NCBI GenBank assembly: GCA_003833135.1
Contig: QZLH01000115.1
Location: 11,580 to 75,579 of the forward strand
Length of the DNA: 64,000 nt
Source of the DNA: Oehlia diaphana
Lineage: Eukaryota; Glomeromycota; Glomeromycetes; Glomerales; Glomeraceae
Direction: 5' to 3'
Within the stretch, counting starts at the first letter, position 1. Each line of letters begins with the position of its first letter. Shown in pieces: positions 12,075-25,286 of the stretch. Below the pieces are notes generated by a model that was not told where the DNA came from, did no database searches, and saw nothing but the letters and a program-made list of their open reading frames with translations. The translations under genes and the position numbers were made by a program.

Positions 12075-13100
12075 AAGGATAACGAAAAAAAAAATTCTTT
12101 ACCATGTAATTATTTTTTCAAAAATTCTCTAAAAACTTCATCCATATAATCTGAATATTGTAGAAAACATTTATCCTTTTACTATTTTTAAAAAAACTGA
12201 GCTTATAAAAGTTGCAAGTATACATTCTTTAGCCTCGTTACTTTTTTTTTGATTGCTGATGACAATACTAAGTCCGTACTCCAAAAAAATTTACCATCTT
12301 TCTTGTGCAACATTGAACTAAACCGTTTTTGAATTATTCAACGATGCTGTGTCTACTATTACAGTGTATCACAGGTAAGTACGACTAAAAATATGCATTA
12401 CATGTCGATCGTAATAACAAATGGGGTATTTCAAAGGAATTGTATTTTTTACCTTTCCGCTTGCTCGTTATCTATTTATTCTAATTTTAAAGTCAGCCCT
12501 TTGTTTTGTGATTATATTAAAAAAAATTTTTTATTTAAATATTATTGGTTTTTTATTAAATTAATTATTTATGGAAATTTTCAATAAAATTTTTTAATGT
12601 TCACTAGAATTTGTAATTGTTTTAGTCTAAATGAATGCAAATATTATTAATATACACTATAATAATTAATAAATTATTAGTAAAAAAAATCAAAACAATT
12701 TGGGGTAGGATCTATTTATTTTTTTGATATTCCAATATTAATGGAAAAAAACTAGATTTTATTATTATTATTATTATATATAACATACAGCAAATTTTCT
12801 ACGCGTATTACCCTTTTTTAATTAAAGAAAAGTCAAAAGTGCCGTCATAAAAATATGATAATTAATATTGTTAAGTTCTTTTGCTAAATTATTCCTAAAA
12901 ATAAAATCATTTATTATTAATTAAAAGCTAAACATCACCATTGCATTCTAAGAATTTTATACTTGTACAGTATATTCGGATGACGCGATTATAAATTTGG
13001 TGTTTTGGCGGCTGTCGAGTTTACAAGTATGTTTTGTTCTCACAGTAGATCAGATTAATGCTGGCCGAACTTATAATAGCGCGGCAAGCTATACTAATTT
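12075..13100. repeat. Local duplication, copy 1 (partner 13,885-15,310)
   Basis: Shared blocks in the same order as the partner: TTCTTTACCATGT, ACATTCTTTAGCCTCG, AATACTAAGTCCGTACTCC, TATGGAA..TTTTCAAT, GATGCGATTATAAA-like and CTGGCCGAACTTAT. No open frame is conserved between the copies, so this looks non-coding or long decayed. Confidence 0.65.
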
Positions 13101-13884
13101 TCGTCTCAAGTTCCCATTGGATCCGATGTGGACCGGTTCACAATTAGTATAGTCATAATTGAATTTCCCAATCACGTGATATTTTCTGTTAAATCGATCA
13201 ATTAGTTCATCGTTCTTACAACTGGCATGTATGCTAATGATGCAACTATTTGAGAATGGTACCTTAAAGAAAAGGTGAGATATTTGGATTAAGAGGTCTA
13301 ACTAGAGTATTAGACAATATCAAAAGTAATACTTGCATTCAATGCTAGTGGATACTCAAAATAATAACAAACGTGAATTACGTGTATTTAAATGATATTT
13401 TCATTGAAATATTTTATATTTAGGAAAGTAGTAATAGTTTAGGGAAATAATATTATCATTACATCCTTTTTTTGAAATACCAACTGAAGCAGAAACTGGT
13501 GAAACTCATTTTACATACACTTTTCAAAAAGTACTTTTAAGTACTTTTCAAATAAATAAGCTAACAATAGATTTTTGGATGTCATAAGAACAACGTGAAA
13601 AGACGCTATGTATAAACGCCTCGCATGTACATGATACTTTTAAGTAAATTTGTATAATACATACTGTACATATTTTGAAGATTTTTGTACTTATTTGATT
13701 TACGACTCTGATAATCTGAAATAATTGATACGGGAAGAAGCGCCATAAAAAAAGCATTAATCAATTTAAGTTGTTTCTTTATCCAATTGGGTACATACAT
13801 TAATTTAGGTTTAAATAATTGTAAATTAGCTTCTCACAGGTTTGGTTTCTGGCAAGTTCATCAAACCAACAATTAGAGGTTAAT

Positions 13885-15310
13885 TACAAAAAAAAAAAAA
13901 AAAAAATTCTTTACCATGTTTATTCATTAATCATTAATCATTTTCCTAAATATTTTCTAAAGATTTCACCCATACCATTCATCTGAATGGTGTAGAACAC
14001 ATTTATTCAAAAATTAGTGCACTCAAAGCATTTCGAGCTTAATACAGTAAATTTGCTTACGGAGAAAAGTATACATTCTTTAGCCTCGCTACATTTTTTT
14101 TCTTTTGGTTTTTTTTTTTTGTCCTTTGATGATAATACTAAGTCCGTACTCCGATTTTCTCTAACCTTATTTTGAATTATTTATTATTTATTTTTTTCTT
14201 TTAAATACTATGTTGTGTCTGCTGTCGATCGTAGTTACATTATCACATTTGAATCTAACCACTTTTGAATTATTAAACGAAGTTGTGTCTACTACACAAT
14301 GCATGTCGATCGTATCATCCTGTGCGACATTGAATCTAACCACAGTAAGTACAATTTTTTGCATCAAATGATTGTGTCATGATTCATTTTTTTATTTTAT
14401 TATTGGTTTTTTAATATTTGGTTATTTACTTAATTATTTATGGAATTTTTCAATGAAATTCTTTTATTGTTCGCTAGACTTAATTATTTATTTATGGAAT
14501 TTTTCAATGAAATTCTTTTATTGTTCGCTAGAATTTGTAATTATTTTAGTCTAAATGAAATAATGCCAAAAAACTTTGCCGAAATCCCAAATCAAATTTT
14601 TAGAGTTGAATTTTGGTAATAATTTGGAATTTTGGCATTAGTTTTAGATTTTCAGCAACAGTTTGGGATTTGGCAACCGTTTGGGATTTTAGCAATAGTT
14701 AAAGGTTTCAGCAATTTGATTTCTAACTATTGTCAAAGTCTCAAACCATTACTGAAATCTAGAATTTAGTTTGGGATTTCGGCAAAGATTTTCGGCACCC
14801 AACTCTAAAATGAATACAATTATATTAATATACAATAATATGATTATTAATTATTAATAAAAAAAAAAAAAACTTGTATCAAACAAATAATTGACAAATT
14901 TTTAATGGGATGAAATGTTTAATGACTGAATTTTGAATTGGGGTAGGGACGTAGGATTACATTTTTTTTTGGTATTCCTATTATATTTTATTATTAAATA
15001 ACATAAAGCATATTTTGTGTAGTACGTGTGTGTACCTTTTTTTAATCAAAGAAAAATCAAATGTATCGTGCCGTTATAAAAATACGATATCATAGTTAAT
15101 AATTATTTTTAATTTCTTTTAAATCCCTTTTAAATAATTTATTATTAATTAAAAGCTAAAAATATGAATATTAAACCACCATTACGTTCTAAGAATTTTT
15201 ATTCTTATATATTATTATTTTGACGAATGATGCGATTATAAAATCGATCGTAGAGTCCACTGTAAATACTGGCCGAACTTATCATAGTGCGGGCTGAAAT
15301 TAATAAATAA
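13885..15310. repeat. Local duplication, copy 2, with insertion
   Basis: Partner of 12,075-13,100. It carries an extra 245-bp insertion at 14,559-14,803 and an internal tandem duplication of about 50 bp at about 14,430-14,531 (GGAATTTTTCAATGAAATTC twice). Confidence 0.65.
14559..14803. mobile_element. Foldback MITE, insertion confirmed by empty paralogous site
   Basis: Inverted ends TGCCAAAAAACTTTGCCG and the complement of CGGCAAAGATTTTCGGCA. Flanked by TCTAAATGA (14,550-14,558) and TCTAAAATGA (14,804-14,813), a near-perfect target duplication. The paralogous site near 12,626-12,640 reads AGTCTAAATGAATGCAA without the insert, so the element arrived after the local duplication. Confidence 0.75.
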
Positions 15311-15850
15311 ATCACGTGATATTGAGTATAGGTTAAAAGTAGAAGTATTTTACAAATCATCATGAAGAATTATTCTCTTTGTGAAATAACAATAAAAATA
15401 AAAAAAACAATTTGCATGAATAATAAAGTAAATAATTAATAAATACACATATTACAAAATTCTTTAATCAAATTTAAACAGTTTTTAAATTGATTCAAGA
15501 ATAAATAATGTACGTCCACGTTCAATTATTACAAAAAATAGCAATAAGGATTGTGAATTTATATGATAATATTGGGTAGATTTTGTTTCATGTACATACT
15601 TATATATAGATAATTGCAAATAATTAAAAACATTTTAACAAACAAATTAATTATCATGTGAACTTATGTGAAAATAATAAGTATTTAGAAATCGTTATAT
15701 AATTTTATTTATTAACTTAGTATTATTTCAAATTGATAGAATATTAATAATAGTAATACAGTAATAATAAATCAAATTTTTGCTAGATAAATATTGTTAA
15801 AAAATTGGCGCATATTTAATGTGTTTGTTGTAACCTCTTGTTCTGTTTTT
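15311..15850. other. AT-rich intergenic, nothing recognised
   Basis: No frame, repeat end or RNA gene that I can support. Contains one CACGTGAT at about 15,312. Confidence 0.5.
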
Positions 15851-15899
15851 TGATATGCACATATTTAATTATAATAAATCCTTTACCAAAGAGATCAAT

Positions 15900-16728
15900 A
15901 CTAGTTTTTGAAATGTTGTATACAGGTGTGTAACTAAGTAACACAACTTGAGTCTTATAAAAACTCAATAAGTCTATAAAAAATAATTACGATTAAAGAA
16001 ATATCTCCGATAAGAGCGTTAAATAATTTTCCTCACATAATTTTACGTTCCGCTGCATGAGATAAAATAAATATTAAAACTTTGAAATCGCTTTAATCCA
16101 AGCAAATTTAATTTACTACTTAGGAATTTGAATTTGTATCTTTGAACAAGAAATTCCAAATGTGTAATGTTAACTCCTGCTAGTATAATGAATATTAATG
16201 TCATTATTTGATTATCTCTATAATCTTTTAACCATTTGAAAACTTTTTATATCCTTTTTTTTTGTGTTGACTGGCGATCATTTTCCTCTTTTATAACCTT
16301 ACTATACCAACTCTTATTTTTTTCCTTGTTTTTTTTAATATCACCAACGTCTTCTACGTCATCTTCAACTCCATTTTATCTTTTAATTTTTTACTTCATT
16401 CAACTTTTCTGTAAATTTGTTAAATTCTTCAGTAAGTTCGTTAACTTTTTCCAATTCAACCTTTAAGTTTTGTATATTCTTCTTTAAGCGCTTTATTCTT
16501 TTAATGAATCTTTTGTAAATTCGTTTACTTTTTCAATATCGACATTAATATTTCTTCTGGGAGTTTCTAAGTTCTTTTAATTCCTGTACAAAATCCTCAA
16601 CTTTTTCAATTCTTTATAAGTTTATTATATCATATTGATACTTCTGTGGGATCAGGATCATCTTCTTTTGTATGATCAGAATCACTGTCTACTTCTATTT
16701 TCAAAATCTTATATATAATCAAGATCGC
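15900..16728 (-). pseudogene. Truncated third copy of the membrane coiled-coil gene
   Basis: Near 15,915-15,955 the sequence matches the start of exon 9 of copies A and B (GTAACTAAGTAACACAACTTG). From 16,140 to 16,250 it matches the C-terminal hydrophobic segment region (CCAAATGTGTAATGTTAACT, TTTGATTATCTCTATAATC). After that it decays into Lys/Glu-coding coiled-coil sequence up to 16,728. Stops and frameshifts break every frame. It ends where ATCCGGATA-rich repeat DNA begins at about 16,735, so exons 1-7 are missing. Confidence 0.7.
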
Positions 16729-16734
16729 CGGCTA

Positions 16735-17450
16735 CTAGTGCTTCGATCCGGGTAGAAACCGTTATCCGGATAAATTAAAAAATTATCCAGGTTTTATCCG
16801 GTTCGGATATAAATACGGATATATCCGGATAGAAACCGAAACCCGGATAAGATTATATATAAAAAATTTTTTTCATTGATCGATCTTAACAAATAAAATC
16901 AGTGGTATTAACTTAATTAAATTTTGACTTAAAATTTTTAATGAAATTAGTGATATTTTATTAATTTTAAATAAAATAAAATTTTAATTTCGGCCAGCAC
17001 TACGAATTTTGCCTGAATTATGTCAATTTTTTGAAAATTTGAGAAACGTAAAATTTTGCAATAAATACATTATTATAATTATAAAAACACATTAAAATCG
17101 TAAAATAATGGAAGATTAGGCATAAACTAATTATTTTTATTATATTTATATACTATTTTGTAATATAAAATTAATCAATTCGACCTAACTATTAGAAAAA
17201 ATCTTTTTTTTTAAAATCATGGATCAACAGTAATTTGGGCCAAACATATAATGGCGGCCAAAATTACAAAAATCCCAAACAAATATCAATTTCGCAAAAT
17301 TCGGGCTGGCATTATAGATGGCCTGAATTACTACCGACCATTGAATATTCTACTAGTAATTTTAGTAATTTTATCCGGATAAAACTGAGGTATCCGGATA
17401 GCTATTTTTTTTTTTTTCGGATATCCGGATACCGCGGTTTTATCTTTGTA
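16735..17450. mobile_element. Probable MITE rich in ATCCGGATA palindromes
   Basis: ATCCGGATA or CCGGATAT occurs repeatedly at both ends (16,745-16,850 and 17,370-17,440), in opposite sense, giving a foldback of about 700 bp. Between them is AT-rich DNA with three GGCC-type hairpins. It abuts the truncated pseudogene. A target duplication was not identified, so the superfamily is uncertain; hAT is a guess. Confidence 0.45.
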
Positions 17451-20249
17451 AGGTCAGTTCTTGTAAATTCATCAATTATAATTACAAATGTGATATTCTC
17501 ATGATTTTTTTAATGGGAGATAGCCAGAAAGTTAGGTTGTAAGTTCAAAATTGTAATAAACCTGTACCAATATATATTTCGGCTATTTCGGCTCCAGATT
17601 ATAAATTTATATATTTATAAAATTTCCCACCAATCATTAATGAAATCTTTCCGTCTATCGCAACTTGCAAATTAATGTTTAATTTATATCTTAATATTAT
17701 GTGACAAGTGCGCGTCAAGTATCTGACGCACATCAGTTATCACATGACGCAAATCGACACCTGAGACACAACAGACTCCCTCTATAGTCACCCTAGATAT
17801 TAAATAGCAAATACGAAATATGCAGGAAAAAATTCAGTTGCAGAATTTAATAAATCTATTTAAATTTGATTAACGAATTCTTTAACACGCGTATTAATTA
17901 TCTTCTTATATTCTTCATAACAGCGAATTAATTTGTAAAGTTCACGTGATTGAACTATTAATTTCAGCCTGCACTATGATAGGTTCGGGCGTTCGGCAGA
18001 CTTGTATAAATTTTTATCGTTTAACTGAAATTAATGACTAAAGTTTGCATAGGTGATCATTTAGTGTAAAATGCAAAAACTGATTTCCTTGATTAATAAT
18101 AAATGCTTCATTATTAGGAATTATATAACAAAAGGAACAAACATATTAAAAAGAAGTTTAAAGAATAACATTAATTACCGTATTTTTATGACGACACACT
18201 TTGAATTTCTTGAAGGTACGCACGATTCTCATTTTATGGAATCAAAATTTTGAGATTGGCGGTCGCTATTTATTTTATACAGTATTTATACAAGTTAAAA
18301 TGGCAGTCCCATAATTTAAGATTTTTTAGATTTTTTAAAATATGTTAGCATGTAAAATTTTTCTATAGATTTTCATAAAATTAGGTCGGAATAAGAACCA
18401 ATTATTTATATTTGTCACGCCTAATAGTGGCAATTAACATTTCTTTTACGAAAAAAAATTAGAAAGGTGTGATTCATTTTGGTAGCTACTAACATACTAA
18501 CCCTAACCTAAACCCGCTGTCAAAGATACAGAAGTTGAGAGTTCATCTCTATTAAAAAAATTAATTATTTGTTTTGTTATAAAAAAAAATTATTATTTTT
18601 AACTTATTATTGCAATTAAAATCAATTACAAATCTAGCGATCATTAAAAAGTCTTTATTGAAAATTCCATAATTAATTAAGTAAATAATAAATATTAAAT
18701 AATCAAATAATATTTTAAATAAAAAGTTTTTTATTAATCAAAAAAGGATTACATGAAGATTATAATAATATAGTTATCAAATATATGTTCTTTAATCAAA
18801 TTTATATAGATTTTGGATAAAATGTAATTTTTTTATGTGTATTTACATTAAGAATCGATCGAGTAATAAAAAAATATAAAAGTACGTACTGTATATAATG
18901 TAAATTTTTTATAATATGCGTTTTGACTGTGATTTAGTTGAATTTAAATGTGCATGTCAACTTTGTGAATATTACCACTACTATCCCTATAAAAGATTTT
19001 ATCCGTTATTTCTGTAAAAACTCCGCAAAAATGAGCCTTTCATGGATTCATTCACGGAAAATATAAATAATTCGATAAATTTCGTGATATAAGATTATTA
19101 ATTCCGGAAAATGAGCCTTTTACGGAAAAAGGTGGAATATAAAAAACGGAATGACTTTTTTTATAGGGAAGACGTTATTTAAAATAATTACTTTAAAATA
19201 ATTTTTAATATTATTCCATAATAATAATATTATTACTTTGTTCACTATAATCAACAGAATTTCTTGGTTTAGGAATATTATTATCGATTTTCAATTGAAA
19301 AATATCAATTCGTATAGAATGAATTTAATTAGTAATTTGCAAATCAGTTTTTTTAAGTAGTAATAAATTTATTAAATAATATCTGAAATTTTTTGCTCTT
19401 TCTGCTTATATTAACAATCATCAGAATTTTTTGGTTCCGGCAAACTAGAGATTGATAATTTTCTCTTATACGATTATCACGCATTCACGCCACTACATCA
19501 ATTTTTCTAGATGGATCTGCACGGGCAGCACTGCTAGTGCTCCTACAACCCGGGTCGGGTTTAGAGAAAATATTCGACCCGACCTAAGACCCGTAGGTGA
19601 TCTGGTCACATATTTTTATAACCCGACCCCCTGAATCAACTCGAGCATAGTAGTTAATTTGTATAAACCCAGGTCCCGGGTCAAGGAAGTATATGACCCG
19701 ACCTATCGGTTGAGTCATGAATAATAAGACCTAACCCGAAGTAGAGATCACACAGTACAGTTCGGTTTTATGCTTTTATGCCAGTTAAACCTAGTCTTTT
19801 ACAAACCGACTATTTATCATTTCAAACTGAAACTAATCGGAAGGTTTTGGGCCTGAATTATGTTCGATTTTGGTCAGCACTATGCTTAATTTAGGTCAAG
19901 ATAATTACCAGGCCCCGAAACATTTTGCTATGAAAAAAAAAAAAAATTTCTTAATACTTTCTTTAAAATGATCAGATAATCTATACTTATTGATTAAGTT
20001 ATATATTTATTAAACCGAATTTTAAATCGTTTCATATTGGTCCCATTTTTTCAAACCGAGATGATCAGTTCGATTTTCGTGATCCCTAACCCGAAGATTT
20101 AACTATAGTACAGAAAAATTATCTCATTATTAAATGTCTAAAAGACTTTCATTGCAATAATATGATTAATTTGGATAATAATTTTATATGAATAGAAATT
20201 TATTCGATTAAAGTTAGTTTGTATATATTAACGTTAACGACATAAACGT
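17451..20249. other. Repeat-laden intergenic region
   Basis: Holds dispersed GGCC hairpins (17,959; 19,847), an ACCCGGGTCGGGT-rich patch at 19,540-19,740 that looks like another decayed MITE, and otherwise AT-rich sequence. No gene model with signal, splice sites or family resemblance could be made. Confidence 0.5.
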
Positions 20250-20515
20250 ATTATTAATCGGCGATACGTAAAGAAACATATGCAGATCGTGTATAACAAT
20301 TTATATATTAGAAAATTTAATTGGAAAAATAAAAAAATTTTAAGGACATTTGTTATTATTATACACTTATATAAAAAACATTTATTTAAATAATTTAAAT
20401 AATAATTATAATAATTAATTTAATAAGTTATATTGATCGAACAATAAGAGATTTAAGATTGAAAGATTAATTTACAAAATTATTAATCAAGTTTTGAGCA
20501 TTTCCATTTATTCTT

Positions 20516-23500
20516 CTACAGTAGAATTGTTGGGATTACACGGGTTGGTGGATTTATTACGTTTATATTGATATATGTGATGTGAGTTAGTACCGAGATG
20601 TATAACAGATTTTGCAATGGTGTATATAGGCGTGTAACCAAATGATACAACTTGAGACAAATAAAAACACTATTAAAAAAATAAAATAAAAATTCATTGA
20701 TTGGTTTAATAAAAGATAAAAAATTAATGCAAAAATTCAAAAATAATTTACATACCTGAATAAATATTGCAGAAAGATCTTCAATGAAAATATTAATGAC
20801 ATCACCCCAAAATAAACCATTTTCTGCTGCATGGGATAATTTGGCGTTAAAATTAATGTCAACATTTCGAGTTTCAAGACCACAATAATTAAGGCCTGGA
20901 ATTCTAATTCGTAATGTTGATCCAAGCAATTCTAAATGTGAAATATCAACTCCTGCTAATATCGTGAATATTACTATAATTGTTTGATTATCTTTATAAT
21001 CTCTTAGCCATTTTGAAATTTTTCGATATTTTTTTTCCGCCGGCTGATCTTTTTCTATCACTTTTGCGAGTGTCTCTTCATAATTGAAGATTTTACTACT
21101 CAATGTCTTAACATAGTCAAACATACTATTCCTATTATTTCCTGTCCCTTTTTCCAATTCTTCTCTTTCTTTTTCCAATTCTTCTCTTTTTCTTTCCAAT
21201 TCCTCTCTTTCTTTTTCCAATTCTTGAATGCTAGGTTTTTCTAATTCTTTTTTAAAGCTGTTAAGTTCTTCTAATTGGCTTATAAGTTCTTTTTGGCTTG
21301 GATCTTTTTCTTTTAATTTATTCATAATGTCTACAGCTATCTTTAATTGTTCCTTTAGTTCTTCAACTTCTTTGAAATCTTTCATAAGATCATTAAGTCT
21401 AGATAATTCTTTTTTAAATTCACTGACAATTCCTTCATTAACTTTTGAATCATCCTTGTTATCTACTTCCGATTCTTTTTCGCTAACGATAACTACTTTC
21501 AATTGTGTATCATTAATTTCATTCAATTCTTTTAATAATTTCTCAAGTTCAACTAAATGGTTACTAACGTCTACCAATTCTTCGGTAAAATCTTCAACTT
21601 GCGTTAAATCTTTTATATGTTCGTTAATTCCCACCAATATTTTCTTGGTGGCGGTGTCTTTTACATCATCAACTGGAATCTTTAATGTTTCATTAACCTC
21701 ATTCAAATTTTCCGAGAGTTCACTAACTTCTGTCTTCTCTTCAATTTTTATCTTTAATGTTTCATTAACCTCATTCAAATTTTCCGAGAGTTCACTAACT
21801 TCTGTCAACTCTTCTTTAATTTTTATCTTTAATGTTTCATTAACCACTTTCAAATTTCCCGAGAGTTCACTAACTTCTGTCAACTCTTCTTTAATTTTTA
21901 TTAATTCGCTTCTAGTTTCTCTTATTATTTTTGTAAGTTTCTTAACTTTTTCTTCGTGACCGTCACCTTTTATTGATCTTTTTATATAGTCTCTAATTGA
22001 ATGATGATGTTTTGTAACATTGACTTTATTTAGGTTAGCCTCTGTTATATCATTGTCTTTATTTGATTTATCTTCTGTATCATTGGCTTTATCTTCCATA
22101 TCATTGACTTTAACTTCCGTATCATTGGCTTTATCTTCCGCATCATTGACTTTATTTTCTGTAACATTGACTTTATTTTCTGCATCATTGACTTTTTTGG
22201 ATTTATTTCTTTCAATAGAATTTAATACGTCATCTTTACATTTTCTACCGTTTTCCACTAATTTTCCTAAGTCATGTCTCAAAAGTTCATCAAATACAAT
22301 TTTAAATGCAAATCCCAAATTGACGATAAACGGAAATGTTACAAAGAAAAGACTAGAAGAAAGAAATAATGAGGGAAAGAAAAGATAATAATAAATTAGT
22401 ATTTTTTTTTTTTAAAAAAAAAAAAATAAAATAAATAAATAAATTTATTTTTATTTCTTTTAATTTTTTTTTTTTTACCTTGCAGTAAAAATATTTTCAA
22501 CGCTCTCCGCATCTACGCTAGTAAAAAGAATTGTCGACACAAATTTTTCAATAGCGTTGCCACATGTATAAATTGCAAATGTTTTGTTCTAAAAAAAAAA
22601 GGGAAAAGTTAAAAAAAAAAATTTTTTTCTAATTTTTTTTTGTCAATATTACATAACATATTAATATTTATATGAATATTTACCCAATAAGCAATGAACA
22701 ATAATCCGATATTTAATGCAATTGTTCCAAGAAGACTACCCAAATTTTCTTCTATCCACCTGGCTATTTTTATAAAAAAAAAAAAAAAAAAATTTTTAAT
22801 TATTTGATATGAAATCCTTTATCCGAAGAAAAAAAAAAAATTGGATTCTTACGTATGGGTTCATATCCATAATCTTTATCTAAATAATTTGAATACTCTC
22901 CGGTACCAATAACAGTAATAAGTTTATTTCTTATTAAAGTATCTAAATCACTAGATATCGAATTAACAGTTCTGTCATCTTTATTCTTAGCTTTTTTAAT
23001 ATTAATAGATAAGATATATTGTTCGGGTGAAGCGGAAGTATCAATTTCATGTCTGTAATTTGTAGTTATTCGTTCCGGACCAATAGGGACTGCTTTGGCC
23101 AATTCATGCGTTAAATTATCAAAAAATTCTCTAACTTTAATTTTGTCATGTTTAAAACTTTTGAAATAAGTGGTTCCTTCCGGACCCAATCGAACTTTTC
23201 CGTCAATGCTAGATGCGTTTACTTTCTTTTTATAATAATTTGTTAAACCACTGTTTTGTGCAACATCTTCTTGAGCTATTATGAAAAAAAAAAATAAGAA
23301 TTTTATTTTAAATATTATATTCATTTTAAATAAGGTAAAGAACTTACCCGTAATAAAACTCCAAGAATCATCTTGTAAACCAATGATAGGTTCTTTAAGA
23401 TCTTTACTCTCTACAAAACCATCATCAATTAAAACATAATACTTTGTATTAGGCTGATTAAAAGTACTATCAATCACTTTGATTTCAATGGTATAATCAT

Positions 23501-25229
23501 CAATAGGTTTTACAAAATCTCCATTATCGTCGCTTACAGAAGTAATTTGACGTACAATACCACCATCTTGTAAGATCGTAACGTTACGATAAGGTGATAA
23601 ATTAACTTTATTATAAAATTTAATTGTAAGGGTTCCGATATTAGATGGGTCTATAATATCATTAATGTTCGGAATTGTGCTGGAGATATGTAAATTTCCA
23701 TAACCATGATCTAATAATAATTTAAAAATTTATACAAACAAGTTAAAAATTTTTTTATACGATATATATTATTTCTCGTTCGATCACCTTACCACGTGCA
23801 CCCTCGATCTTATACAAATCAGTGGTGAGCAATCTCCAAGTTTGTCCAGTTTCCACTTGAGGAATTACGAGAGTATTATTTGGTAAAATTAAAACATCAC
23901 CAGCAAAATTTGTTGGAGTAGGGTATGATATATTCCAATCATAACGTTTACTTTGTTCATCCAAAATATAACCATAAAGATTTTTTAAAGCCCTATTATT
24001 TGGATTTGTTGCTGTACTAAATAAGAAATAACCTCCATAATCTAATGACACAATAGAAAAATCAGTAAGATCTGCAGGGTTTTGAAAAATCGTAACATTA
24101 TATACAGTTCCCGTTGAAAGAAAATCAATTTTAATAAACGTATTTTGATCTACTATTTGACCTATTGCTGGTGCAAGGTTTAAAACCAGTATACAAGTTT
24201 GACCATATCCCACTTTAGTAAAATCACAATCAAGTAATATAATTTTTGACACAGGATTTGAAGTTTGATAAAGAACAAATGGGCCTTGCGGTTCTGGATT
24301 TCCATTTTGTAAAAAAAAGCCACGGATCGACATATATGGAGCTAAAGGGATTGTTGTTACCGGTGAAAAATGAGGATAAATAACCGCGTACCCTCCGTCC
24401 ATTGTTGCAACTATTTCGGTTGGAGTAGCCGTATAATTTATATAAGTTTCTGCAAGAAGTTGAATTTCTCCATTTTCATTTCTTATAAAGGAAATATATA
24501 TATATATTAAATTATACATTAAAATTAATTTTTGTAAAATATAATACTTACACCTTGAATTGTTGCAAGACTATAGAATTAGTACCAGTTACAGGCAAAC
24601 CACGAATAAATCCATTATCACGATGAACATTTAATATAATAGATTCACGGCCGGGTATCCACTCGTTAGTAGTTGAATTAACATAAGATGGACTCAATCT
24701 AGTTTTACTATAAAAAAGCGGAATAAATAATTATTTTTATTATTTATGTACACATATATATTTAAAAAGTTAATTAACATATATACTTTTTAATTATTCC
24801 ATTTAAATCAATAGTCATTCCCCAATCATTATAAGTATAAGGATTGTTTTCATCCTCAGCTATTGTGTAAGTTATTAATAAAAGATTGGCTCTTACAGGA
24901 TAGAATCTAATAGGGTTGGCTCTTGCAAGAAGACAAAAATTGAAAGGCTGTATTCCTAAGGTATTTGCTGAAAGATCAAATCCTTTAACAGTTCCATTTG
25001 GATAAACTGTACGAATTGTTAAGTTTTCTTCCACACAAAGTTTGGGAGGAGCTGTATAGTTTAAACGAACTGTTCGAAGGACTATCGTGCCATCATCAAA
25101 ACAATTTGTATTTAACACGCGAGGAGTTGAAGGAATTACAGGTTGTGGTTCTTCAAATGAAATGGATGATTTTACTGGTAATATCAACAATAAAATAATT
25201 GATAAAAGAAAAATAAAAAGTAACTTCAT
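20516..25229 (-). CDS. Large secretory-pathway membrane protein with coiled coil (copy B)
   Basis: Predicted 1331 residues, exons (minus strand) 25229-24787, 24707-24552, 24481-23793, 23710-23348, 23275-22853, 22763-22684, 22588-22479, 22352-20756, 20650-20516. Six of the nine exons have the same length as in copy A; exons 3, 8 and 9 differ by multiples of three plus the same phase. The order is signal peptide (MKLLFIFLLSIILLLILP), ectodomain with N-glycosylation sites, the EGTTYFKSFKHDKIKV domain, transmembrane segments, long coiled coil and a C-terminal hydrophobic region (TIIVIFTILAGVDISHLELL). The splice ATAC|GTAAGA after exon 5 is stronger than in copy A and avoids an in-frame stop. Exon 8 is 477 nt longer than in A, through two repeat expansions. 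The last intron (105 nt) is in frame and open, so retention would give a variant C-terminus. Function unknown; paired head-to-head with the secreted-protein gene. Confidence 0.8.
21670..21905 (-). repeat. About 25-residue coding repeats, three units
   Basis: Three successive units of the form IKEELTEVSELSENLNEVNE lie in exon 8 of copy B (about 75 bp each). Copy A has only a single, diverged equivalent. They extend the coiled coil. Confidence 0.7.
22070..22195 (-). repeat. Six 21-bp coding repeats (KVNDAEN type)
   Basis: Six tandem 7-residue units, KVNDAEN, KVNVTEN, KVNDAED, KANDTEV, KVNDMED, KANDTED, encoded by exactly 126 bp. They lie just after the second transmembrane segment of copy B. 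Absent from copy A at this position. Confidence 0.85.
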
Positions 25230-25264
25230 TTTGAAAAAGTTGAAATTAATTTTTTAGAGATGAA

Positions 25265-25286
25265 TTTTTTTTTTAAAAAAAAAAAA
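25265..25286 (-). promoter_or_regulatory. T/A switch upstream of copy B start
   Basis: T10A12 tract starting 36 bp from the ATG, in the same place as in copy A. Confidence 0.4.

Noticed and set aside
18497..18515. Telomere-like CTAACCCTAACCTAAACCC
   Set aside because: Only about three imperfect repeats; far too short for an interstitial telomere claim.
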